From the NCBI RefSeq assembly GCF_037975245.1, contig NC_092562.1, forward strand, positions 5,014,001 through 5,078,000: DNA of 64,000 bases. Direction: 5' to 3'. The DNA comes from Apostichopus japonicus. Its lineage: Eukaryota; Echinodermata; Holothuroidea; Aspidochirotida; Stichopodidae. The notes beneath the pieces were generated by a model that saw nothing but the letters and a program-made list of their open reading frames with translations, made no database searches and was not told the DNA's origin. This document shows, piece after piece, positions 52,601 to 64,000 of the stretch; position 1 is the first letter of the stretch; the number at the start of each line of letters is the position of its first letter. Made by a program: the position numbers and the translations under genes.

Positions 52601-55600
52601 CCTTCCATGATGTTTATCCTATCAATCACAGTGAGTGTATTAAATTGCAGAAGAAGCAAGAAAAATATTTTTCTCCACCAGATCAGCATTTGCATAAAAA
52701 AAGAAGCATTTGTCGAAGAAGATGAAAGCTCATGGAAACCAAGCCATATTCCCTAGTTACATGACAGTTGTGATAAATTTTTTGATAATGAAATAATTGT
52801 TTTTATCTTTTATTGTCTTACCTTCATCAGTAAGGAGTTAAAGAAAGAATCTGACCAACTTATAAAGGAACTGAAAGGGGGAAAGAGAAAGGAAACAGAC
52901 GACAGTAAAGAAGAAAAACCAGAGAGTAAGTCTGTGGTTGCTATGGTTACAAGAATAGTTGATCCTACCACTTTGATATTGGGGTAGGTGTTTGGTTAGG
53001 ATAACATCTCATCTAGCGACAGTTAGTTTCAGCAGATGTCACTGTTCAGAGGGCAAAGCTTTATGTGTGGGGGAGGGGGTGTGAGGGGGGTGGGGCTTTG
53101 GGTGTGGAACCCCACTAACCTTCCCTCACCAGAATTAGTAATTCATAAATTTCTGTCTGAATCAAAGGGGAATATTAAAATCCTCTAGAGAGTCATCGCT
53201 GTTCCACTTTTTTCTAAAAAATAAAATTCAGTTGGTACTTCTTGTTTTGGGAGCTCATTTGAAATCCTGTATATTGGGTGAAATGAAAAGAAAAATATGG
53301 CCTCAATTTTGTTGACAATTGTCAAGTTCCTCTTAGCAAATTCAGGACAAGGATAAACCTCACTAGGAAGCTACATCCATAAATAATTGAAATCCCATCC
53401 ATGCAGCTTTCTGGTTTGTATTGAATAGGGTTGTGTTCCTTAATGACATAGTATACGAGATACTGTTGCTACTGGCTAATGCCCATCACCACCACCCCAT
53501 CCCCACCCATCCCCACCCTACCCAGCAGATAAGTGGTTAATATAGGGATGACTACCATCTCATAGTTTAAAGCTTTACTTTTGATTTTTGTGGGGGGGGG
53601 GGGGTGGAGAGGCAGTCTTGTGTTATGACTTTTAAGGGAAGGATAACATAACCGGGAACATAAATCAGTTTGATTTAATACTTGTTTTACTTTTATAGAA
53701 ATTGATATTTCTGACTTCAAGGAAGAGAAGAAAAAATTCCAAAAGAGGAAGAAACTTTCCAAAGGCAACAGCAGAGAAGAGCAGGTAGTTTCTTGTTATA
53801 TTTCTTTTCTTTTGCCAAACATGATTTTCAGCTCAGTTTCCAACGGAGCGTAAAGTCTCAATACCTGTTTGCTTATGAATTTCGGAAAACAAACGTCCGT
53901 AGCAGATTCAATGTGCACTCTGACCAGGTGGGTTTAATGAAGAAAAGCTGTGGCAATCGAAAGAAGGAAGTTTATTTTCTGTTGCCCTTATGGCGCGATC
54001 GATTTACCGAAAATCACTGCGACCGGCCATATTAGCATGTTCATTACACAAATGTAACCTATATATAAACTCCTATAAGTACACTTTTTTACCCAATTTC
54101 CAGAGGAAATGTCTGAAAACACCTATTTATCCCTTGCAATGAAAGGAAATGACACAGTTTCGCCAGCTACATTGGTAAGAAAGATACTATCCAAGAGATT
54201 GGACCTAATACAGGCTAGTCACAAAAGTGAGGGTATTAAAGTCCTAGGCCTAACGGTCGTAAACAAAACGGAGAGATTTGATTGGCGCATGATCTGTTGG
54301 GCTGGGCTTGCAAGTAAGTTGCATGTAAGTTGTCCAAGTCGTTGTCCTTGGCAGACCTTAGCCCCAATTTTTATTTTTAAAATATTCCCATTCCAAAGGA
54401 ATGGTATGAAAGTTACTGTAAAGCTTCCATGACCTGTAAGAGGACGGACTTTAATAAGATCAACAGCAGTATCCAGCATCAGGTTATTACAGATCTGTTA
54501 CACTCAGGCAACATGGAATGGTATGAAAGTTACTGTAAGGCTTCCATGACCTATAAGAGGACAGAGTTTAATAAGAGTATTTAAAACAGTATCCAGCATC
54601 AGGTTATTACAGATCTGTTAGACTCGGGCAACATGGAATGGTATGAAAGTTACTGAAAAGCTTCTATGACCTGTAAGAGGACTGAGTTTAATAAGATCAA
54701 CAGCAATATCCAGCATCAGGTTATTACAGATCTGTTGCACTCAGTCAACATGGAAATGGAAATCTTTTATGGTGTTTGGAACATCATAGATTTGTAGAAG
54801 TTACCATGCAAGTTACTCAATTGACCTACATCATTGCTGATGTTCTAGTTGTTAATTGTTAACTGTCCAACAAAATCTGAGTTAATAAAATCTGTTTCAT
54901 ACAGAGCGAGAAAAAGACAAACAAAAGCTACAAAGGTTTGTTTTGTTTGCTGGATTTTAATTCTTCAAGGCTGACACTCCTTAACACATTGAAATCACTA
55001 TTTTAAGTACAATGAATATGTTAGTTGTTCCTGACAAAAATGCACCCCTCACAACCTCTCCTACATTTGTATAAGTGTCTTAAAATTTATATTTTCTTTT
55101 CAAACATATTAAAAGAGTTATTGATACAAGTTTTATTTTTTTTGGCAAAATGTTTTAATTAATTCTTGGTAAAATTATACTTTTCATTGTCGCTTCAGGC
55201 TTTGATAATTGTCCAGGCATACGGGAAGAAGTTTGTTGTTTTGGTGCTGTCAGAGAGAGGGATGGGGTGGGTAGGGGGGGGGGGGTGGGTGGGTCTGATT
55301 GAGATTATAATTAGATGGAATCTCTGTGTTTAGATAGACCCTTCTCAGTGTTAACCAGACACCATAGATTTTATGATCCCTATCGAATCATTTCATCAGT
55401 ATTTCTCACTCTTGTTATTCCATATATATATGCTACCGTCTTTACCATAGTCAAGCTGCCAAACCTATCAGTTCTGAAACCACCTGGTGGTACCTTTGAT
55501 TCATGGCATAAAGCACAAGCCTGTGATGCGTTACCATGGTTAATTTAATCTCATCTATGTGGGACCCTGAAGGAAGTTGGGGTCACCCTATCTCCAATCA

Positions 55601-56968
55601 AGCTCCCTTTTCCTTCTCATACAAATGGTTAAATGAATTCCAGACGAAATTAATCACATCCTCTTCTGTTTTGAATAAATGTAGCAGTCTTTCTACTTTT
55701 GTTTCCCAGCCCAGTCTGTTGACTGATGACAAGTTAAAAGACACAAAGAAGGAATCTCTTTGTTTTTTCTATACTGCTGCTCTTTGTCTCTTAATAATTA
55801 GGTAGTTATAAATAAAAAATATGCAAACATTCATACATATGTCACCATAGCTTGACTAAAGTAAAGTACAGTAAACGTTCATTTCAAATAATGAGGAATG
55901 GGTAAAAAATAAGGGTAAATTAAAGTAAATTTAATCTCTGCAGGTTATTAACATGTATATAGAAATTTTTCTTGGTGGCAAAATGTTGAGTGACAACATT
56001 GAGTTATTAACAGTTTCACACTACTTGCACTTGGTAAAAAATCTAGATAATTGATAACTAGATGAGCCAATGACAATGTTGTTAGGAATCTTCTGTCAGT
56101 AAAACAAAAGTCCAAAACTTGATCAATTGCCATCTTAGTTTAATGAATACATGGCAAGTTTGTAAAAAATTGACAATGAAACTCAAAAAGTTGCTTTCAT
56201 TGAAACCCTTTTAGTCATCTCAATCTAAATTTGTTAATCTTAACATTCTCATTTCTTGTTCTGGACTTGAGATTGCAGATTTTCCAGATAAATATTTGTA
56301 CCAATTTTTTTTTTATCATCTCCACCCCTTATTTATAAAAGAAGTGTGTTTCCTAAATTTATCTGTCACCTTGAGAAGTAATTTTTGCATTCAACTACTA
56401 TTTGAAAACCTGCACTGTGGAAGAGGCAGTTAGGCTACACTAGCTATTATTATGTTTATTCTGTGGTTATTTTTCCCCCTGTTTTTCTGGTTTTCTACTT
56501 TCTTAATAGTAAAATCTTGTTCCAGCAAGATGAGAATTTTCAGTATATCTTGTTTCTTATTTCAAAATCTGATGTGATATTCTGTCACTATGGCGACCAC
56601 CAATCACAGTTTCAGATTTCCTGTGGGTCATGACGTTCAAAAGGAAGGACAGAATTACAAGAGTTGTAAATAAGTTTATGTTCTCCCTTCAAGGTTGCCT
56701 AGCAAGAGACCTTTGGAAAATAAATACAACCAAATTCATCTTTCATCATGAGATTGCAGGAGGCTGCAAGAAAGCTAATAAAACATGAAGTGGTAATTTG
56801 GGGAATGATAGATTTTATTATCATGTACCACTGATGGGGTGTTAATTGGAGAGTTGTTCCATCTAAAATGTCAAAATACCTAGTAATGTATTATCAATCT
56901 TTTGTTCTCCGAAGAGTTACAGCTTTGAAGTCATTCACTTGCTAGATTTGACCACACTTATACCAGGC

Positions 56969-57003
<35 letters not shown>

Positions 57004-58081
57004 CATATATATATATATATTACTCATAATAGCTGAAAGCCTGTGGCAGGCATATTAAATCTTAAGTGACCTTTGATCTTTTAAGAGGGTTTTTCACTTC
57101 CACTAATGACTGTTATCTGTTGTCAACTATCAGAAGGGTAGTACCTTTGCAATGGTCAATGTGATGTTTTTCTTATACTTGACTTTAAGACACATTTTCT
57201 TCAGTTGCTCAATCAATCAGGTGATTCCATATATCAACTTATAAGGCAAGGAATCCCCAAGCCTGCTGGCTTTTTGGCTTCTAGAAAAGGTATCCCATGG
57301 GGTGAAATATTGGTTGTTTTTTCCATCCTCGTACAGACTCTGGCTATGCTGGCCAAATTCCAAAACCGACTCGTACAAGCTGGCAGTAAACACGGAGAGG
57401 AGGAGGAGGAGAAGGTCGAAGAGGTGAAAGATCCTAAGGATGAGGATGATGAAGATGTCAAAGGAGATGACTGGTTAGTCTCCCCCACCCCCCCATTCCC
57501 TCTTCCTACCCTCTCTGCTTCACCCATGGCTTCCCGACTCCATGCCACTTAATATAAGCCCACTTGAATAATTGACGCATTGAATGATTTGACGCATTGG
57601 TGTTAATAATATTGGTCTGTAGTAGCTCACCTGCTTGGTATAAATACAAACAGTTTGGGATGTAATTATGTAGTGGTGGTTCAAGTAGGCAGGGGTGGTT
57701 TTGGCAAAGCGCTACCCTGTGCACTATTTCAGCTCATTAGTTTGATATTCGGGGAACATTTCTTGGGTCCCTAGAGCTCTCCAGGCTATCAATGATAAGG
57801 ATCAGACAGTGACCTAGCTAGCATAGAGTGCAGCCATTTATCAAGTTATATAAATGGTTGGACAAATTTACCAAAGTAAATATTTGAAACTAATTTAATT
57901 ATGTTGTCTTTTTCTTTTACCTAATAGGCTTGCTCACAAGCTGCATTTCGATACCCGAAGCAGCCTCGTGAAGGATGCAAACATTATTGATGCCGATACC
58001 TATGACATCATCGACCCAAGAAATCCAATAAACAAAAGGAAAAGAGAATCAAGTAAACAAAAGGGGAAGAACAATAGGTGA
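40658..58081 (+). CDS. CWC27: spliceosome-associated protein CWC27 (cyclophilin-type), 11 exons, 447 aa
   Basis: CWC27 is a nuclear cyclophilin-domain component of activated spliceosomes. Exons: 40658-40699, 42428-42637, 44361-44504, 49297-49395, 49854-49951, 50258-50401, 51087-51221, 52831-52925, 53699-53784, 57337-57473, 57928-58081. All are GT-AG and all phases close (1344 nt). The start [11 protein letters not shown] matches the family's N terminus. The cyclophilin domain (about 11-165) has FHRI (R56), F61, Q64, [14 protein letters not shown] and GKHTIFGKV (H127). The canonical substrate-site Trp is H122 here; human CWC27, reported inactive as an isomerase, has Glu there. After it come [15 protein letters not shown] (199-), a charged coiled-coil region and the C-terminal DDW...[13 protein letters not shown] tail. 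Slightly shorter than human (472 aa). A TATA-like TTTATAAG lies near 40595. Introns 2, 3 and 9 carry tandem arrays. Confidence 0.95.
41250..41510. repeat. inverted GAAGTTCGGACACC motifs in CWC27 intron 1
   Basis: GCGAAGTTCGGACACCCT at about 41257 and its imperfect complement GGTGTCCAAACTTCGC at about 41491. A third partial copy (TCGGACACC) lies at 41061. May be the ends of an old MITE; no target duplication was identified. Confidence 0.4.
41791..42150 (+). mobile_element. TTAA-flanked MITE, copy 3, in CWC27 intron 1
   Basis: TTAA at 41791-41794 and 42147-42150. Same orientation and body as the copies at 867 and 25320, including the shared internal GGACCTGAGATGTCCATCG. It lies about 280 bases before CWC27 exon 2. 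Confidence 0.85.
42621..43096 (+). repeat. 34-bp minisatellite derived from exon 2 end and its donor site
   Basis: Fourteen units of 34 bases. The first unit is the last 17 bases of CWC27 exon 2 plus the first bases of intron 2, and thirteen more follow within the intron. Each unit reads ACGGTAACACTTTCAAG then GTAATCTAACACCATAT with variants. Ten of the thirteen intronic units keep GGTAATC at the donor position; three have AAGATAGTC instead. Confidence 0.95.
43110..43935 (+). repeat. 77-bp tandem array in CWC27 intron 2
   Basis: About nine to ten units of ~77 bases, each with TAGATCCCAAA(A/G)CAAATGAA, CCTCTTTCTGTTAAGGTCT and CCATGAACTATAATATACAT. Outer units on the left are more diverged (TAGATTCCAAAACAAAT). 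Confidence 0.92.
44513..49086 (+). repeat. 147-bp satellite array filling CWC27 intron 3
   Basis: About 31 units of 147 bases, identifiable by CACATCATACAGTGTTGCAG, TTAGCAATGAGATATGTTAG and TTATAGTGAGTTATAAC. It starts only about 8 bases after the exon 3 donor and ends about 210 bases before exon 4. Units from 44930 to 45780 carry an extra AATATAATAATATATAATAT block and form a ~497-bp higher-order repeat. Later units are highly homogeneous. Confidence 0.96.
50701..50765 (+). repeat. (CCCCA)n and C-rich tract in CWC27 intron 6
   Basis: ACCCCACCCCACCCC-type tract followed by C runs. Confidence 0.9.
54400..54770 (+). repeat. ~118-bp tandem repeat, three units, in CWC27 intron 9
   Basis: GGAATGGTATGAAAGTTACTG recurs at about 54400, 54516 and 54636, each followed by CTTC(C/T)ATGACCT and by ATCCAGCATCAGGTTATTAC. 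A partial fourth unit follows. Confidence 0.9.
56970..57020. repeat. (AT)n microsatellite in CWC27 intron 9
   Basis: Two alternating AT runs separated by ACATACAT. Confidence 0.9.
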
Positions 58082-58249
58082 TGTCGACTAAGAAGAACAA
58101 TTGACACCAACCAAGATTAATAACAATAGCCGGCCAAGAGAATATGCGGGTCATCAGACAAGAATAGTAGGTGCTTTTTGCTGAGAATGATCGCTGATGT
58201 CATAAGGAAAGGTGAAATTGAATTATGAGAATAGATGATGTCAGCTAAG

Positions 58250-59580
58250 AACAGTAAGTCATTTCACTCAGCAGTCTGTGATGTTACTCAAGAACAGTTA
58301 CTCATGTAACTCAACAGTCTGTGATGTTACTCAAGAACAGTTACTCATGTCACTCAACAGTCTGTGATGTTACTCAAGAACAGTTACTCATGTCACTCAA
58401 CAGTCTGTGATGTTACTCAAGAACAGTTACTCATGTCACTCAACAGTCTGGTGATGTCACCCAAGAACAATAAGTCATGTCACTCAACAGTCTGTGATGT
58501 TACTCAAGAACAGTTACTCATGTCACTCAACAGTCTGTGATGTCACCCAAGAACACTAACTCATGTCACTCAACAGTCTGTGATGTTACTCAAGAACACT
58601 AACTCATGTCACTCAACAGTCTGTGATGTTACTCAAGAACAGTTACTCATGTCACTCAACAGTCTGTGATGTTACTCAAGAACAGTTACTCATGTCACTC
58701 AACAGTCTGTGATGTCACCCAAGAACAGTAAGTCATGTCATTCAACAGTCTGGATGTTACTCAAGAACACTAACTCATGTTACTCAACAGTCTGTGATGT
58801 TACTCAAGAACACTAACTCATGTCACTCAACAGTCTGTGATGTTACTCAAGAACAGTTACTCATGTCACTCAACAGTCTGTGATGTCACCCAAGAACAAT
58901 AAATCATGTCACTCAACAGTCTGTGATGTCACCCACAAAAGTAGCTCTTGTCACTCAACAGACTGTGATGTCACCCAAGAACAGTAATTCATGTCACTCA
59001 ACAGTCTGTGATGTTACTCAAGAACACTAACTCATGTCACTCAACAGTCTGTGATGTTACTCAAGAACACTAACTCATGTCACTCAGCAGTCTGTGATGT
59101 TACTCAAGAACAGTTACTCATGTCACTCAACAGTCTGTGATGTTACTCAAGAACAGTAAGTCATGTCACTCAACAGTTTGTGATGTTACTCAAGAACACT
59201 AACTCATGTCACTCAACAGTCTGTGATGTTACTCAAGAACAGTTACTCATGTCACTCAACAGTCTTTGATGTTACTCAAGAACAGTTACTCATGTCACTC
59301 AACAGTTTGTGATGTTACTCAAGAACACTAACTCATGTCACTCAACAGTCTGTGATGTTACTCAAGAACACTAACTCATGTCACTCAACAGTCTGTGATG
59401 TTACTCAAGAACAGTTACTCATGTCACTCAACAGTTTGTGATGTTACTCAAGAACACTAACTCATGTCACTCAACAGTCTGTGATGTCACCCAAGAACAC
59501 TAACTCATGTCACTCAACAGTCTGTGATGTTACTCAAGAACAGTTACTCATGTCACTCAGCAGTCTGTGATGTCACCCAA
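58250..59580 (+). repeat. 43-bp tandem array after the CWC27 stop
   Basis: About 31 units of 43 bases built from GTCACTCAACAGTCTGTGAT, GTTACTCAAGAACAG or GTCACCCAAGAAC, and TTACTCAT. It begins about 170 bases after the stop, so it is probably in the 3' UTR. One variant unit carries AATAAA at 58898-58903, a possible poly-A signal. Confidence 0.95.
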
Positions 59581-62047
59581 GGTTAAAGAGCAATGCTAGG
59601 TGAACATGGTATCATTCAAGAAGAACAGATTATGTCATCACAGAATAGGTGATGTCATCCAAGAACAGGTGATGTCGGCCAAGAAGAAAATGCAAAGTCG
59701 GCTGAGAATATGAAGGTGATGTCACTCAATGGGTAATTTTTAAGTATGTAGGATGAAGACCCGAAACGTAAATTTTTTTTACCGTTTTTTTTTTTCAATT
59801 CTCATGATAATGTAGCTGGTCAACTTCATTTTAACAACTGAAGTTTAAATCAAATATTCCCGATATTCTTATTATTTGTGTTTAGTGAATCCCTGATTCA
59901 TACTAATTTCAAACTAACTGCCTAGCCTGGCTAAACTTCACAGCATGACGTGGGGCGGTGTAATTGGACCAGATGTTTTGTCGGACCGGCTATAATAGCG
60001 GATCGACGTGGGAATTACGCGATTATGGCTTTTAAAATGCTCGTACGAAACCAATGTTTACTCTTTATCGCTTGTTTTCCCTCTTAGCTGTCAAATTGAG
60101 AAACCTGTTGGATTTCAGTGGGTTTGCTCAAGTGTGTGGTTGATGAGTAAGAAATGTCCGTATTTCCTGTTGCAGCCATCGACATATTTAAGACCCACCC
60201 ATGCCAGCCGAAGGAGTGGTATCCTAGTTGACCCCTGAGAACATCAAAGATCCCTCATTTGGTGGACATAGCTAACAACCTATGAACTTAGTGTAACAAA
60301 AGTTTGCCATTGGCCGCTACCAAACAACTGGAAAGACATTTTGGTAGTGCCAAGTAAATTGATAACTTTTTTGGACATTTCTGATAAAAAGTACTCTGAG
60401 GGTCTTTGACACCAGCAGGATCTCCATGGCAATAGAGTCAAATGAAAAATGAGAAATTACATTAAGAATTCATTCTCTAATTCCTTCTCTCTGTGGTTTT
60501 TTTCCCATTAATTATGGACAATTGGACCCAAATTAGTTTAAATAGTGATAATTGAATGGTGACAAAAGTCTGTCTTTGTGGGACTAAATTAGGACTGTGC
60601 AAACATGAATTGGGGTGTGTTTCCTGCTAATATAAGCGGCACGTTTTTTATTGATTATTCGTGATTATTAAAACATTTTATAAACAGGAAGTGCTGACAG
60701 CAGGTGAACCACCTCAGAAGACAAGCTTGGTGAGAAGGTTTTAAGTAAATTGTTGCCTCTGAGATGGTGAGGATGAATTGACAATTATTTCAGCTTTCAC
60801 CAACTTCTTATTCTTAAAATATGTACATCCACAGTTCTGAACAGAAACGGCAGATTTGTTACTGTTTAATGAGGAGTTCCCCGGTGGTGGGAAGGGATGG
60901 GGTGGGGTACAACTTGAGTGTAAGTCGTCTTCTAACAGTTGGACCATAAAAGACATGAAGAATTAATTAGTCTATGGACATTTTTGGTTTTACCTTTTCA
61001 GTCTATGCAATACATAAAGTTACACAAACTAACACGAAAAAATTACTTACAAAAGGACTGAAAATAATGAATGGATGTTTTCAACAGGAAGTAATGTTCG
61101 TTAGTTAATGACGTCCGATATTGGACGAAATACGATGCAGAGGTTGTTATAGTTGTTGTGTTTTTCCGTCCGTGTATTTTCGTTTGGCATATTACAGGCC
61201 AGCGGGGGCATCGTATCTGAGCACTTGGAAAACGATATCACCGACTTTCTTTTTCAATTCTCCATTTTTATTAAGTATATTATGAAAACGGATATACATT
61301 GTTCTTCATCCCATATTTTCTCGGCCCCTATTCTACCCCTGGGCTGTATCCCTTCACCACCCCTCCCCTCCCACTCCCCCCCCCCTTCTTCCAACTCGTC
61401 GGTAAGGCATGCAGGTAAATTGTGTAATACTGAACCATGCCTTTCAAATGAACAGGCTTAATCTAACTCATGTAGTTGCATTTTAACTTATATAATATTT
61501 ATGTAGCCTTTCCACATATCCTCACACACACCCCTCCCATCATACTGGTTACATGCATCCTTGTCCCCATCCCACCCCTCCTATATGAACCTATCTGCCC
61601 TCTCCCCACAATTAATGCCAAGACCTACAACAGCTGTGCTTCAAAATAGAGTGAATATGGACGTTTTCAGGAATTGCCTCCCAAGACAAAACCTGCATGT
61701 GCGTCGAAAACGAAATAGATTTACGGTATCGAATCAGCCCCAGCCCCCTTACAACAGAACAGTGCTTATTACCAGTACAAAGTTCAAGAAAATTATTACA
61801 TGGTACTACAAAACCATCGTTATCCTTGTTCGTCAAATCAATAGTATCAAATTTCGAATAGATGTTCGAGTATTGCTCTTTTGTATTCTCGGCCTTATGT
61901 CCCCGAGAGACCAAGAACACGGAAAGAGGTGATTGTCGAGGTTAATAACCAGTGTGATATGTTGAGGTATAAAACTGTACTTACGTGGAGCACTGGATAT
62001 CACTGAAGGACCGCGTGTACATTTGGTGAGGAACGTAAACCTATACG
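59581..62047. other. intergenic, no gene recognised
   Basis: Short decayed ATGTCATCCAAGAACAG units continue to about 59730. After that the sequence is ordinary, with C-rich patches near 61350 and 61540. No coding exon supported. Confidence 0.5.
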
Positions 62048-64000
62048 TGGAAACAGCAGGAACTTAGCCAGCTGTGTAGTAGGGTTGTGGGGGGGGGGGG
62101 TAACAGCAGGAACTCAGCCAGCTGTATTATAGGGGTGGGGGTAACAGCAGGAACTCAGCCAACTGTGTAGTAGGTATTGGGTGGGGGTAACAGCAGGAAC
62201 TCAGCCAGCTGTGTAATGGGGGGGGGGGGGGAGATAACAGCAGGAACTCAGCCAGCTGTGTATTAGGGTTGTGGGGGATGGGGGTAACAGCAGGAACTCA
62301 GCCAGCTGTGTAATAGTGGGGTGGGGGCTACAGCAGGAACTCAGCCAGCTGTGTATTAGGGTTGTGGGTTGTGGGGGTAACAGCAGGAACTCAGCCAGCT
62401 GTGTATTAGGGTTTTGGGGAGTGGGGGTAACAGCAGGAACTCAGCCAGCTGTGTAATAGGGTTGTGGGGGTGGGTTGGGGGTAACATCAGGAACTCAGCC
62501 AGCTGTGTATTAGGGTTGTGAGGGGATGGGGGTAACAGCAGGAACTCAGCCAGCTGTGTAATAGGGTTGTGGAGGGGGTGGGGATAACAGCAGGAACTTA
62601 GCCAGCTGTGTAATAGGGTTGTGGGGGTGGGGGTAACAGCAGGAACTCAGCCAGCGCTGTATTAGGGTTGTGGGGGGGGGGGGTGGGGGTAACAGCAGGA
62701 ACTCAGTCAAAGGTGTATTAGGGTTATGGGGGTTGGGGTAACAGCAGGAACTCAGCCAGCTGTGTATTAGGGTTGTGGGGGATAGGGGTAACAGCAGGAA
62801 CCCAGCCAGCTGTGTAATAGTGGGGTGGGGGTAACAGCAGGAACTCAGCCAGCTGTTTAATATTGGGGTGGGGGTTACAGCAGGAACTCAGCCAGCTGTG
62901 TATTAGGGTTGTGGAGGATGGGGGTAACAGCAAGAACTCAGCCAGCTGTGTAATAGGGTTGTGGGGGGTGGGGATAACAGCAGCAGGAACTTAGCCAGCT
63001 GTGTAATAGGGTTGTGGGGGTGGGGGTAACAGCAGGAACTCAGTCAAAGGTGTATTAGGGTTATGGGGGTTGGGGTAACAGCAGGAACTCAGCCAGCTGT
63101 GTAATAGGGTTGTGGGGGGTGGGGATAACAGCAGGAACTTAGCCAGCTGTGTAATAGGGTTGTGGGGGTGGGGGGTAACAGCAGGAACTCAGCCAGCGCT
63201 GTATTAGGGTTGTGGGGGGTGGGGGTAACAGCAGGAACTCAGCCAGCTGTGTAATGGGGGGGGGGGGGTAACAGCAGGAACTCAGTTAAAGGTGTATTAG
63301 GGTTATGGGGGTTGGGGGGTAACAGCAGGAACACAGCCAGCTGTGTATTAGGGTTGTGGGGGATGGGGGTAACAGCAGGAACCCAGCCAGCAGTGTAATA
63401 GGGTTGTGGGGGGTTGGGGGGTAACAGCAGGAACTCAGCCAGCTGTGTATTAGGGTTGTGGGGGGTGGGGGTAACAGCAGGAACCCAACCAGCAGTGTAA
63501 TAGGGTTTTGGGGGGATGGGGTAACAGCAGGAACCCAGCCAGCAGTGTAATAGGGTTGTGGGGGTGGGGGGTAACATCAGGAACTCAGCCAGCTGTGTAT
63601 TAGGGTTGTGGGGGGCGGTGGGGGTAACAGCAGGAACTCAGCCAGCTGTGTAATGAGGGTTGGGGTGGGGTTAACAGCAGGAACTCAGCCAGCTGTGTAT
63701 TAGGGTTGTGGGGATGGGGGTAACAGCAGGAACTCAGCCAGCTGTGTATTAGGGTTGTGGGGGGTAACAGCAGGAACCCAGCCAGCAGTGTAATAGGGTT
63801 GTGGGGGGTAACAGCAGGAACTCAGCCAGCTGTGTAATAGTGGGGTGGGGGTTACAGCAGGAACTCAGCCAGCTGTGTATTAGGGTTGTGGGGGGGGGGG
63901 GGTAACAGCAGGAACTCAGCCAGCTGTGTATTAGGGTCTTGGGGTGGGGGGTAACAGCAGGAACTGAGCCAGCTGTGTTATAGGGTTGTGGGGGGGGGGT
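62048..64000 (+). repeat. G-rich ~50-bp tandem array running off the window
   Basis: About 38 units, each with AACAGCAGGAACTCAGCCAG, CTGTGTATTAGGGTTGTG and a variable G-rich segment (GGGGGATGGGGG, GGGGTGGGGG and similar). Unit length varies from about 45 to 58 through the G run. It continues past the window end. The long proline/leucine frames on the minus strand are array artefacts. Confidence 0.95.

Noticed and set aside
55315-55805. 77- and 89-aa frames in CWC27 intron 9
   Set aside because: No domain, no consistent splice sites, and the surrounding CWC27 phases close without them.
62724-63577. Proline/leucine-rich proteins on the minus strand
   Set aside because: Frames through the G-rich array, with repeat-dictated composition.
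62048-64000. Telomere at the window end
   Set aside because: TTAGGG occurs once per ~50-bp complex unit and not as a simple hexamer repeat, so this is a minisatellite.

Overview
The window is eukaryotic nuclear DNA: AT-rich, with spliced genes, SINEs, LINEs, MITEs and many minisatellites. The gene content (a lysosomal sulfatase, a spliceosomal cyclophilin, a secreted CAP protein), introns of a few hundred bases to several kilobases, and the repeat types suggest a marine invertebrate. An echinoderm, perhaps a sea cucumber, is my best guess. That guess rests on general impression and not on a diagnostic marker.

Two genes could be assembled from start to stop with every splice phase closing. 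(1) GALNS, N-acetylgalactosamine-6-sulfatase, lies on the minus strand at 11795-19342: 10 exons, 528 aa, with the sulfatase active-site residues present. (2) CWC27, the spliceosome-associated cyclophilin, lies on the plus strand at 40658-58081: 11 exons, 447 aa. A third gene, a secreted CAP-superfamily protein of 172 aa, is on the minus strand at 32125-34824, with a probable 5' UTR exon and TATA box near 38.2-38.3 kb. A fourth, tentative gene on the plus strand (TATA 4331, poly-A signal 9059) would encode a 39-aa secreted peptide.

Layout: 0-4.3 kb is intergenic with a MITE and TA repeats. 4.3-9.1 kb is the small secreted-peptide candidate, whose intron holds an 87-bp tandem array. 9.1-11.7 kb is intergenic. 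11.7-19.3 kb is GALNS, with a 24-bp minisatellite and twin tRNA-derived SINEs in intron 9 and an ACT/AGT triplet tract in intron 4. 19.3-32.1 kb is a transposon-rich gap: a tandem duplication, a Harbinger-like MITE, a LINE ORF1 interrupted by a U2-snRNA-derived SINE and a TTAA MITE, and a decayed reverse transcriptase. 32.1-38.3 kb is the CAP gene, with nested inverted-repeat elements in its 5' intron. 39.3-40.3 kb is a 5'-truncated LINE next to the CWC27 start. 40.7-58.1 kb is CWC27, with tandem arrays in introns 2, 3 and 9. 58.2-59.6 kb is a 43-bp array directly after the CWC27 stop. 62.0-64.0 kb is a G-rich ~50-bp array that runs off the window.

The most unusual observations are three. The CWC27 intron 2 minisatellite is built from the end of exon 2 plus its own 5' splice site, giving a ladder of decoy donors. 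A SINE with a U2 snRNA-like head and a 15-bp target duplication sits inside a LINE ORF1, which reads through again once the two insertions are subtracted. A 147-bp satellite starts a few bases inside CWC27 intron 3. The genes belong to unrelated pathways (glycosaminoglycan breakdown, splicing, secretion), and nothing suggests they work together.
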